Source: JAEUQQ01 sp963697285 (GTDB lineage Bacteria; Acidobacteriota; Vicinamibacteria; Vicinamibacterales; JAFNAJ01). From it: a stretch of DNA of 64,000 nt. A program made the translations under genes and the position numbers. The first letter of the stretch is position 1; each line of letters begins with the position of its first letter. This document shows positions 58,165 to 64,000 of the stretch, in pieces. The notes beneath the pieces were generated by a model. It was given only the letters and a program-made list of their open reading frames with translations. It was not told where the DNA came from and ran no database searches. The stretch lies in assembly GCA_963697285.1 (NCBI GenBank), contig CAVONI010000011.1:992001-1056000 (forward strand), written 5' to 3'.

Positions 58165-59457
58165 CCGGGTGTCTACGCCGCCGATTGCGTCCCAGGAACG
58201 TGTGGCCAGTTCACGCGTGACACATACCGCCGCGCGCGCGTAGAGCAACGGCAGCGTTTCTGGCGTCGCGCGGGCGAACTCCTCGTCGGACGGGCAGGGG
58301 CCTGGCGCCGTCTGCCCCCCCGCGACGCGCTCGCGCGCAAACACGACGGCAATGCCCTCGTGGACCCAGCGCGGACGGCCATCGAGGCGAGTGGCCGTCA
58401 ACAGATGTACGAGTTCGTGTGCAACGACCACCTCGAGCCGCCCTCTCCGGGTGAGCATGTCGATCGGTGCGAGGTCGATCTGATGCCCCCTCGACCTCGC
58501 GCTCGCCCACCATCCCAGCCCCGTGGCGCGCTGGAAGCTCTCAATGGTCGGATGCGCCACGATGTCGATCTGCCGCGGGACACCCATGCCGAGTCTCACT
58601 GCGAGAACGGCGACGTCGGAGCGCACGCGACGCTCGAGCGGTCCACGCTGGTCAGACGCCGCCTTGGGCACGTGTACACGCAGATCGACGCTGTCGGGAC
58701 CGGTCGCGGGAGCGGTCGCCGGGAAGTATGCCGCAAGCACGCGTTCGACCGGCTCGCCCCGCGCAATCATCGCCCCTGCCCCGCGGACGCAGAGGCCCAG
58801 GCCGTGCCCGAACCCGCGCCCCGTGAAGACGAATCCTCGCGAGAACGGCGCGACATCGAACCACGTGCTCTTGAGGTGCTGCCATCCCATCGACCTCCCG
58901 ACCGCGAGTCGGAAGCGCTCGGCATCGAGTGGATAGTCACGGTCGGTGCGCACGGCCACGACGCGCGCGCGCCCGCTGGCCGTGCGTGACACCACGGCGA
59001 TCCTATCGATCTGTGTCCCCCCGACACCGAGCGGACGCAGCGCCGCGAGCAACGCCTGGTGCTCGAGTTCCGCCCTCCACGCATCGTCGTGCGCAATGGC
59101 CGCGGGATCGGGCCCGGTTTCGAGCGTGCCACCGCACGATGCCGAGTACGCGGCATCGGCCAGCGCACCGTCACGCCCTCGCAAGACGATGCCCCGCGTC
59201 TGCGTCGCCGCCTCGCGCCCCGAGGCGAGCGCCGGCCTGAACACCTGGCAATGCGTCAGGTCACACACTGAGAACCCGTCGGCGGCGTGCCGATCGCGGT
59301 TCCGCGCCACCCAGGTGCGCGCCACGATCGCGAGCACACGTCTGAAGGCCGGAGGGGCCTCGGGTGGCGCCTCGGCATCCACCACGCCCGCCACGTAGTC
59401 GTCGAGCGCGACCGACGTCACGTCGTAGCTGGTGTCGTGCGCGATGCCGACCCGCAC
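58153..59457 (-). CDS. SpoIID/LytB domain protein fused to an HExxH peptidase-like domain
   Basis: 434 residues. Residues 10-245 are a SpoIID/LytB domain: YDVTSVALDDYVAGVVDAEAP, CDLTHCQVFRP, DAAYSASCGGTLE and FTGRGFGHGLGLCVRGAGAMIARG (family signature). Characterised SpoIID proteins are lytic transglycosylases acting on denuded glycan strands. Residues 255-434 form a second domain with HELVH (347-351) and a following W-V-H-E-G pattern (RWVHEGIAVVFARE), typical of MA-type zinc peptidases. Such a fusion is unusual. There is no signal peptide, and the GTG start at 59457 lies inside the upstream penicillin-binding-like gene (40-base overlap), so an earlier start is not available. It is likely involved in wall remodelling. 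Confidence 0.78.
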   Translation of the reverse strand: MRVGIAHDTSYDVTSVALDDYVAGVVDAEAPPEAPPAFRRVLAIVARTWVARNRDRHAADGFSVCDLTHCQVFRPALASGREAATQTRGIVLRGRDGALADAAYSASCGGTLETGPDPAAIAHDDAWRAELEHQALLAALRPLGVGGTQIDRIAVVSRTASGRARVVAVRTDRDYPLDAERFRLAVGRSMGWQHLKSTWFDVAPFSRGFVFTGRGFGHGLGLCVRGAGAMIARGEPVERVLAAYFPATAPATGPDSVDLRVHVPKAASDQRGPLERRVRSDVAVLAVRLGMGVPRQIDIVAHPTIESFQRATGLGWWASARSRGHQIDLAPIDMLTRRGRLEVVVAHELVHLLTATRLDGRPRWVHEGIAVVFARERVAGGQTAPGPCPSDEEFARATPETLPLLYARAAVCVTRELATRSWDAIGGVDTRLSR

Positions 59458-60356
59458 GCTGTCCCAGCCGCGTTGAGCTGGCGAACGTCATTCCGCAAGA
59501 CGCGGCCGGCGATTTCCGCCGCATCGTGGCCCGAGGCACCGGGGGCCACGACGATGACGGCGCGGTTCGTCCGCGGGGCGATCACCACGACGAGGCCAGC
59601 CGTGCCGCCGCCGGGCATCGGGGCCGTCCCTGTCTTCGCGAACACGTCGATGCCCTGTTCGGCGAGCGAGGCGGCGCTCCCGACACGCGCCGCGTCGCGC
59701 ATGCCGTCGAGGACCGCCGACGTCCCTCTGCGTGTCTGCTCTTGCGCCACCAGCCGGCGGATGGCGGTCAGCCAGCGCCGCGGCGACGCGCGCGCGCCAT
59801 CGAGGCCGATGGCCGCCAGCGGCAGCGACGCCTGCTCGGGAACCGGCGGCAGGCCCAGTGACACGGCGGCCTCAGAGAGGGCCGATCGCGAGAGCCGACG
59901 CGCCACGGTGACGAAATACGTGTTGCACGACTGCGCGATGGCCTCACGTGCATCCAGGGCGTGGCCAGGTGGGGCATGCACACAGTCGAGCGTGCGGCCG
60001 TCGAGGCGGAGCAGGCGTCCGCAGTCGATGCGCGTCGCCTCGTCGGCCACGCCGCTGGCCCGTGCGGCCACCAACGTCACCAGCTTCATGATCGAGCCGA
60101 CGAGCATCGGGGTGTCGAGCACGTCGTCATGCTGGGAGGCAATCAAACGTCCCGTCGCGTCCACGAGCACGTAGGCCGCCTGTGCCGGAATGCCGACCTC
60201 ATCGGGATGGCGCGTTTCGTGTGCTGCCCCAGGCGTGGCGGCCGTGATCGCCTGCGACCTCGCCTGCGACCGCTTCGCGGCGGGCGGGGCGGCGCAACCG
60301 CTCGCGGCGATCAGCGCGACGAGGGCAAGCCGAGGAAGTTCGCGGTATCGAACCAC
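59418..60356 (-). CDS. Penicillin-binding transpeptidase-like lipoprotein
   Basis: A 312-residue lipoprotein (lipobox ending in Cys21, ALIAASGC). Its transpeptidase/beta-lactamase-type motifs are S88-x-x-K91 (GSIMKL), S143-C-N145 (AQSCNTYF) and K241-T-G243 (FAKTGTAPMPGG), all intact and in normal order. At 312 residues it is only a minimal transpeptidase domain. Its order with the overlapping SpoIID gene recalls the PBP-like plus SpoIID-like content of DUF2300/YfaQ proteins that accompany YfaS macroglobulins in E. coli; that link is inference. The ATG is at 60356, inside the upstream hydrolase gene (46-base overlap). Confidence 0.78.
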   Translation of the reverse strand: MVRYRELPRLALVALIAASGCAAPPAAKRSQARSQAITAATPGAAHETRHPDEVGIPAQAAYVLVDATGRLIASQHDDVLDTPMLVGSIMKLVTLVAARASGVADEATRIDCGRLLRLDGRTLDCVHAPPGHALDAREAIAQSCNTYFVTVARRLSRSALSEAAVSLGLPPVPEQASLPLAAIGLDGARASPRRWLTAIRRLVAQEQTRRGTSAVLDGMRDAARVGSAASLAEQGIDVFAKTGTAPMPGGGTAGLVVVIAPRTNRAVIVVAPGASGHDAAEIAGRVLRNDVRQLNAAGTACGSASRTTPATT

Positions 60357-60970
60357 ATCGCGTCGAGGTGACCGAGCAACTGATGGCCATCGTCGTAGCG
60401 ACGAAGGGTCACGTGAGGACGGGCACCGAAGAAGGCGTCGACCACGCGTGGATCGACGACCACGTCGCGTTGTCCCATGCAGACCAGTGTCGGCGTCGTC
60501 ACGACCACGTGCGACGCATCGTACTGCTGCTTGTCGGCGTACAGGGCGTAGTGCACCCGCCGCGACTCACCGTAGCCGTAGTGCATGAACGCGCGCCAGC
60601 CCGTGTCGCGCCAGGCCTGCAGCGACGCTTCGTCCAACTCGCTCCAGGCACTGGTCCCGAAGTCGATGGCTGGCGCGAGCAGGACGAGGTGCGAAAGCGG
60701 GTGCTGCCTGACCTCGGCACGCGCGGCGACGAACCAGGCGACGAACGCGCCGAGGCTCGACCCGAACACGACCGTCGGCGCCTCCGGGTCGAGGGCCAGC
60801 AGGGCCTCAACCTGGGTGATCATTCGCGTCACCGTCAGCGTGGAAAAATCCGGCGCGTTGAGGTCCGGACACTCCAGGGCGATACCGTGCCTCGCGAGGC
60901 GCTCGGCGAAGAAACGCGCCTTCGACGCGTCAGGCGTTGACGCGAAGCCATGGAGGTAGACGGCGCGCAT
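60311..60970 (-). CDS. YqiA/YcfP-type alpha/beta-hydrolase
   Basis: A 219-residue cytoplasmic esterase. The start AVYLHGFASTPDASKARFF is the oxyanion region of the YqiA family. The nucleophile is in VVFGSSLGAFVAWFVA, the acid in VCMGQRDVVVDP and the His in YDDGHQLLGHLD. The length (about 190-220) fits. The substrate is unknown; E. coli YqiA hydrolyses short acyl esters in vitro. It is first in an overlapping trio with the penicillin-binding-like and SpoIID genes. Confidence 0.82.
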   Translation of the reverse strand: MRAVYLHGFASTPDASKARFFAERLARHGIALECPDLNAPDFSTLTVTRMITQVEALLALDPEAPTVVFGSSLGAFVAWFVAARAEVRQHPLSHLVLLAPAIDFGTSAWSELDEASLQAWRDTGWRAFMHYGYGESRRVHYALYADKQQYDASHVVVTTPTLVCMGQRDVVVDPRVVDAFFGARPHVTLRRYDDGHQLLGHLDAMWFDTANFLGLPSSR

Positions 60971-60982
60971 AGCCTGGGTGCG

Positions 60983-61651
60983 CTACAGCATGCCCTTGCA
61001 GCCGGGCCGGCACTTGCACGGGATTTCTGCTTCACCCTCGGTGTAGTAGTTGTAAGTCAGTTCCTCGCCAGCGTCGATCGTCCGCCCGGCCCTGACCCAG
61101 ATCGTGCCGCCGATGATCTGCGTGTAGCAGTTCGGCTTGCACGCGTGATTGATGAACCGCGCGTGGTTGCCGCCCACCGAGGCATCGATGACCCAGCGGT
61201 TGTTCAGCTTGAAACACCAGATCTCGCCTGACTCGAGGTACTTCGCTTCGCGCTCCAGCGACTCCTTGTGAGTGATCTTCTCGCCGGTGTAGGCAACGAT
61301 CCGCTTGTTCTTGGGAATGCGCTCCTGGGCGTACACGCCCCATCCCGCGACCGACGACCGGCGCTTCGCGATCTTCGGCAGCACGACGCCGTCGGCCGCC
61401 ACAGGGCGCCGCGCCGCTTCGGGATCGCTGCCTGCCCGCACGTGCAGTTCCGCGTGGCGGCGCGATGCCTCGGCTGCCTGACGTCGGGCCCGGCTCGCCT
61501 TGCTGGCGCGGGTCTCCTTCGTGTTACCGCTCTTCGCCGTGACTGGGGTGCCCGTTCGTGCCGTCTCGGCCCTCGTGGCCGTCCTGGTCGATGTCGACGT
61601 GGCCGCTGACGTTCGCTTCGTGGTGGAGGAGGAGGGCACGCGTTTCGCCAT
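60983..61651 (-). CDS. SET-domain protein lysine methyltransferase
   Basis: 222 residues. The first 85 are a basic, Ser/Thr/Ala-rich tail resembling histone H1 tails (TKRTSAATSTSTRTATRAET). The SET domain follows: WGVYAQERIPKNKRIVAYTGE, the SAM-binding/knot motif RFINHACKPNC, GEELTYNYYTEGE, and a post-SET zinc motif CKCRPGC with Cys from NHAC. All catalytic elements are intact. The ATG at 61651 is chosen; the upstream open frame has no similarity. Bacterial SET proteins are scattered and may methylate DNA-binding proteins or, in pathogens, host histones. A target among chromosome-binding proteins is a guess. Confidence 0.88.
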   Translation of the reverse strand: MAKRVPSSSTTKRTSAATSTSTRTATRAETARTGTPVTAKSGNTKETRASKASRARRQAAEASRRHAELHVRAGSDPEAARRPVAADGVVLPKIAKRRSSVAGWGVYAQERIPKNKRIVAYTGEKITHKESLEREAKYLESGEIWCFKLNNRWVIDASVGGNHARFINHACKPNCYTQIIGGTIWVRAGRTIDAGEELTYNYYTEGEAEIPCKCRPGCKGML

Positions 61652-61793
61652 ACGTGGTCGTGAGTCCTTGGGAGACGTCCCGCGAAGCCAGCGCGGTGAC
61701 GTGATGCGCGGCGATTGTAGCAAACAGCGCGAGCCGCTCGGCCGACCGACGCGCACGTCGAACTGATTGACCACCGCCACGAAGGCGGTCGCG

Positions 61794-62627
61794 TCAGCTC
61801 AGCAGGCCTGCGCCGACCTCCGCGTCGAGTTGACGGCAGACATCGGCCACGGCGCTCATCGACACGTTGAGAAAGGCCCACGCGTCGGGGTTCATGCGCG
61901 GCATGCGGGCGTCGCCGGGATCGCCGATGCGCTTCGCGCGCGCGAGGATGTCGGCCAGGTGCACGACGGCGGTGCGGTCGGCGAACTCGCGCCGCGGATG
62001 GAAGTTGCTGTGGTATCCGACCGGGTAGACCAGCGCCGGCGACAGTGACCACTTCGTCAGCAGCCACAACCCTACCTCGGGATGGGTCACCCCGAGGACC
62101 TCCTGTTCGGCATCAATCTGCAGGCAGGCGCGATCGCGCACCATCGAGCGAATCTGGCCGAACTCCGCCGGAAACGCCTGCGCGATGACCACCTTGCCGA
62201 AGTCGTGCAGGAGCCCGCAGAGCGCCACCTCCTCGGGGTTGGGCAGCGTCAGCTTCTCGGCCAGGAGGTTGCAGGCGCGTGCCGTCGCGAGCGAGTGTTC
62301 CCACAAGCCCTGCACCTGGTCGCTGGCCGCGTCGAACGCATCCATCACGGAAGCGGTCATCACCAGCGTCTTCACGACGTCGAGCCCGAGCAGCACCATG
62401 GCATGCGTGACCGTGGTGATCGGCTGACGGAACCCGTAGAACCCGCTGTTGACCAGCTTGAGGATCTTGGTCGCGAGGATGGGATCCTTCGCGATCTCGT
62501 CGGCGATCGCGGACGCCGACGACCTCCCGCTCGAGATCAGGGCCGAGATCCTGTGCACGATGGCGGGGATGGCGAGCACCCGCGTGATCCCCTCGACGCG
62601 CGTCCTGACCACGCGCTTGTCAAGCAT
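61794..62627 (-). CDS. HDOD domain protein
   Basis: 277 residues, one HDOD domain. Marks are ISSGRSSASAIADEIAKDPILATKILKLVNSGFYGF, LGLDVVKTLVMTASVMDAF and LCGLLHDFGKVVIAQAFP, then VTHPEVGLWLLTKWSLSPALVYPVGYHSN. It retains HD and downstream His residues, but family members are generally considered non-catalytic. It overlaps the small gene upstream by 8 bases, which strongly suggests the two act together. It shares fold but not close sequence with the HDOD protein at 11.6 kb. Confidence 0.85.
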   Translation of the reverse strand: MLDKRVVRTRVEGITRVLAIPAIVHRISALISSGRSSASAIADEIAKDPILATKILKLVNSGFYGFRQPITTVTHAMVLLGLDVVKTLVMTASVMDAFDAASDQVQGLWEHSLATARACNLLAEKLTLPNPEEVALCGLLHDFGKVVIAQAFPAEFGQIRSMVRDRACLQIDAEQEVLGVTHPEVGLWLLTKWSLSPALVYPVGYHSNFHPRREFADRTAVVHLADILARAKRIGDPGDARMPRMNPDAWAFLNVSMSAVADVCRQLDAEVGAGLLS

Positions 62628-62919
62628 CCGGCACCCCGCGCAACGCCTGCTGCACGACGATGGCTTTCAGTTCCATCATCCAGGCGTCGTCTTCATGGCC
62701 GGTGAAGAGCGCGTCGAACGCCTGCTGCACCGCCTCTGGCGATCGCTCCACGGCATCGTCGACGATGACGAGCGACTGGACGCCGCTGTTGCGGAGGCGC
62801 TCGATCAGGGTGTCGTTCAGCACCGTGCCGGGCTGCATCAGGATCATGCCGTTGGCATTGGTGACGGGCCTGGCCAGTGTCTGGCCAGCCTGGGCGTGCG
62901 AGAGGGGGAGGCGGGGCAT
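62620..62919 (-). CDS. Small partner of the HDOD protein
   Basis: 99 residues: LPLSHAQAGQTLARPVTNANGMILMQPGTVLNDTLIERLRNSGVQSLVIVDD. This is the short N-terminal module found in front of the HD domain of HD-GYP and HDOD signalling proteins (pattern 'L..G..LA.PV....G..LL..G..L....I..L...G...L.V'). Here it is a separate gene overlapping the HDOD gene by 8 bases, so a single split protein or heterodimer is likely. No catalytic residues. Confidence 0.7.
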   Translation of the reverse strand: MPRLPLSHAQAGQTLARPVTNANGMILMQPGTVLNDTLIERLRNSGVQSLVIVDDAVERSPEAVQQAFDALFTGHEDDAWMMELKAIVVQQALRGVPDA

Positions 62920-63104
62920 GAGGCAGGCGACGGCCCACGGATCAACGCCACGGAAGTGACGAGCTCACCCTATCATCGGCGAATCGAGGCGCGCACTTTA
63001 CCCGGACGCACGCCGCGCAAGGGCGCGTTGAGTCCACACGTGCCGCGATTCACGTCGGCCTCCAGGATCGTCGGTGCCCGCCAGGCCGCTCGAGGCCCAA
63101 CTGG

Positions 63105-64000
63105 TCACTCGTGGCGCAGCGCATCGATGGGCGACAGGCGAGCGGCCCTGAGTGCCGGGTAGACGCCGAAGGCGAGTCCCACCGTCACGGCAGCCAGTGC
63201 GCTGAAGGCCACCGTCTGCCACGTCACCCCGGCGTAGACGAACGCGCCCGTGCGCGCACGGGCCAGCGCGGTCACGCCAAACGCCGCGCCGAGGCCGAGC
63301 ACGACGCCAAGCACGCTGCCTGCCCCCGCGATCGCCACCGATTCGGCGAGAAACTGCACCACCAGCGCCGTCCGGCTTGCACCGACCGCCCTGCGCACGC
63401 CGATCTCGCGCGTGCGCTCGGCCACCGATGCCAGCAGCACGTTCATGATCCCGATGCCGCCCACGACCAGCGAGATCGCCGTGATGGCGCCCATCAGGAT
63501 CTTGAAGACGAGGATGCCCTGTGCCACCTGGCGCACGCGCTCCTCGCCCGTCGCGCCGATGGTCGTCTGCCCGGGCCAGCGTGGGTCACGCCCGGCCACC
63601 CATCTGATCACCTGCTCGCGCACTCCGGCCACGTCCTCGAACCGGTGCGCCCGCACGCGCAGTTCCGGCACGCGCGGCGTCGGTGTCGCGACCAGGGCGG
63701 CGTCGGCCGCACCGGTTGGGACCATCGCGACGAGCGACTGCACGGGACCCTGGGACGGGGTGAGCACACCCACGACCTGGAACGCGTGGCCGCCCAGGGG
63801 CAGCGTCAGCCCGACGGCCTGCGCCGACGGGCCGTCGACCAGCGCCGACGCAAGCCCCGACGACACGATGACGACGTGTTCGCCGTGCGCGGATTCTGCA
63901 TCGGTGAAGGCCCGGCCCACCGCGATGCGCATCTCGTGGATCGTCAGCCCGCGGGCGCCCGTCGCGATCACCCGGACGGCGCGGCGCACGGCCGGTGTGC
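63105..64000 (-). CDS. MacB-type ABC transporter permease, 5' end outside the window
   Basis: The C-terminal 298 residues of a MacB/FtsX-family permease. Visible parts are the end of the periplasmic MacB core (EMRIAVGRAFTDAE...HAFQVVGVLTP...VPTGAADAAL) and the FtsX-like block with three membrane helices. GIGIMNVLLASVAERTREIGVRRAVGA is the family signature, and the C-terminus is YPALRAARLSPIDALRHE. The frame remains open to the window edge, so the N-terminal helix is missing here. Partners (ATPase, membrane fusion protein) would lie beyond 64000. Likely a macrolide, peptide or lipoprotein exporter. Confidence 0.88.
   Translation of the reverse strand, partial: TPAVRRAVRVIATGARGLTIHEMRIAVGRAFTDAESAHGEHVVIVSSGLASALVDGPSAQAVGLTLPLGGHAFQVVGVLTPSQGPVQSLVAMVPTGAADAALVATPTPRVPELRVRAHRFEDVAGVREQVIRWVAGRDPRWPGQTTIGATGEERVRQVAQGILVFKILMGAITAISLVVGGIGIMNVLLASVAERTREIGVRRAVGASRTALVVQFLAESVAIAGAGSVLGVVLGLGAAFGVTALARARTGAFVYAGVTWQTVAFSALAAVTVGLAFGVYPALRAARLSPIDALRHE

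Overview
The window is a 64-kb piece of a G+C-rich (about two thirds by eye), gene-dense bacterial chromosome. A TonB-dependent receptor with a carboxypeptidase-regulatory-like N-terminal domain, a PEP-CTERM protein, BACON and cadherin-like repeat proteins, a large family of surface proteins built on a repeated 'W-Y-L-A-E-G-A' module, and a Tes/MJ0619-type radical SAM enzyme together point to Acidobacteriota, most likely the Vicinamibacteria (subdivision 6). That placement is inference from gene content. I found no rRNA, tRNA, CRISPR array, phage or transposase gene.

Layout. 0-4 kb: gamma-carbonic anhydrase, a REP-like inverted repeat pair and a frameshifted TonB-dependent receptor. 4-10.4 kb: a translationally coupled aromatic and branched-chain amino acid operon, pheA-ilvD-ilvB-ilvN-ilvC. 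10.5-12.5 kb: moaA and an HDOD protein. 12.5-17.4 kb, minus strand: a radical SAM enzyme of the tetraether/membrane-spanning-lipid synthase type, a small unknown protein, a complete ketoacyl synthase and a truncated ketoacyl synthase, the last three overlapping by 4 bases each. 17.8-26.2 kb: a shuffled region of secreted proteins (duplicated glycine-rich protein, FG-GAP propellers, GDSL/PEP-CTERM esterase, YVTN-propeller surface protein) with relics and duplications. 26.4-28.6 kb: an ABC-2 exporter. 28.6-48.6 kb: a surface-protein locus with a roughly 2,830-residue cadherin/BACON adhesin, a BACON lipoprotein coupled to an outer-membrane barrel, a single-pass protein, a matrixin-type protease and a TIG/SGNH hydrolase. 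48.5-50.1 kb: the MsrPQ periplasmic methionine sulfoxide repair pair. 50.2-58.2 kb: a histidine-kinase fragment, a GT2 glycosyltransferase, DUF1175 (YfaT-like), an alpha-2-macroglobulin with an intact CTEQ thioester, and a membrane protein. 58.2-61 kb: SpoIID/LytB-metallopeptidase fusion, penicillin-binding-like lipoprotein and YqiA-like hydrolase, overlapping one another. 61-64 kb: SET-domain methyltransferase, HDOD protein with a small partner, and a MacB-type permease cut by the window edge.

Two themes stand out. First, at least five proteins or relics share one roughly 100-residue surface module. In three of them it is attached through the same calcium-binding-like hinge to different heads (YVTN propeller, cadherin plus BACON adhesin, matrixin protease), which looks like a modular display system. 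Second, the radical SAM/ketoacyl synthase cluster may make membrane-spanning (diabolic-type) lipids.

A caution: at least nine separate single-base insertions break genes between 2.6 and 28.8 kb, including ilvC and ABC transporter genes. None is apparent after 29 kb. This pattern fits residual sequencing error better than true decay, except in the 19.9-21.7 kb relic, which also carries an in-frame stop.
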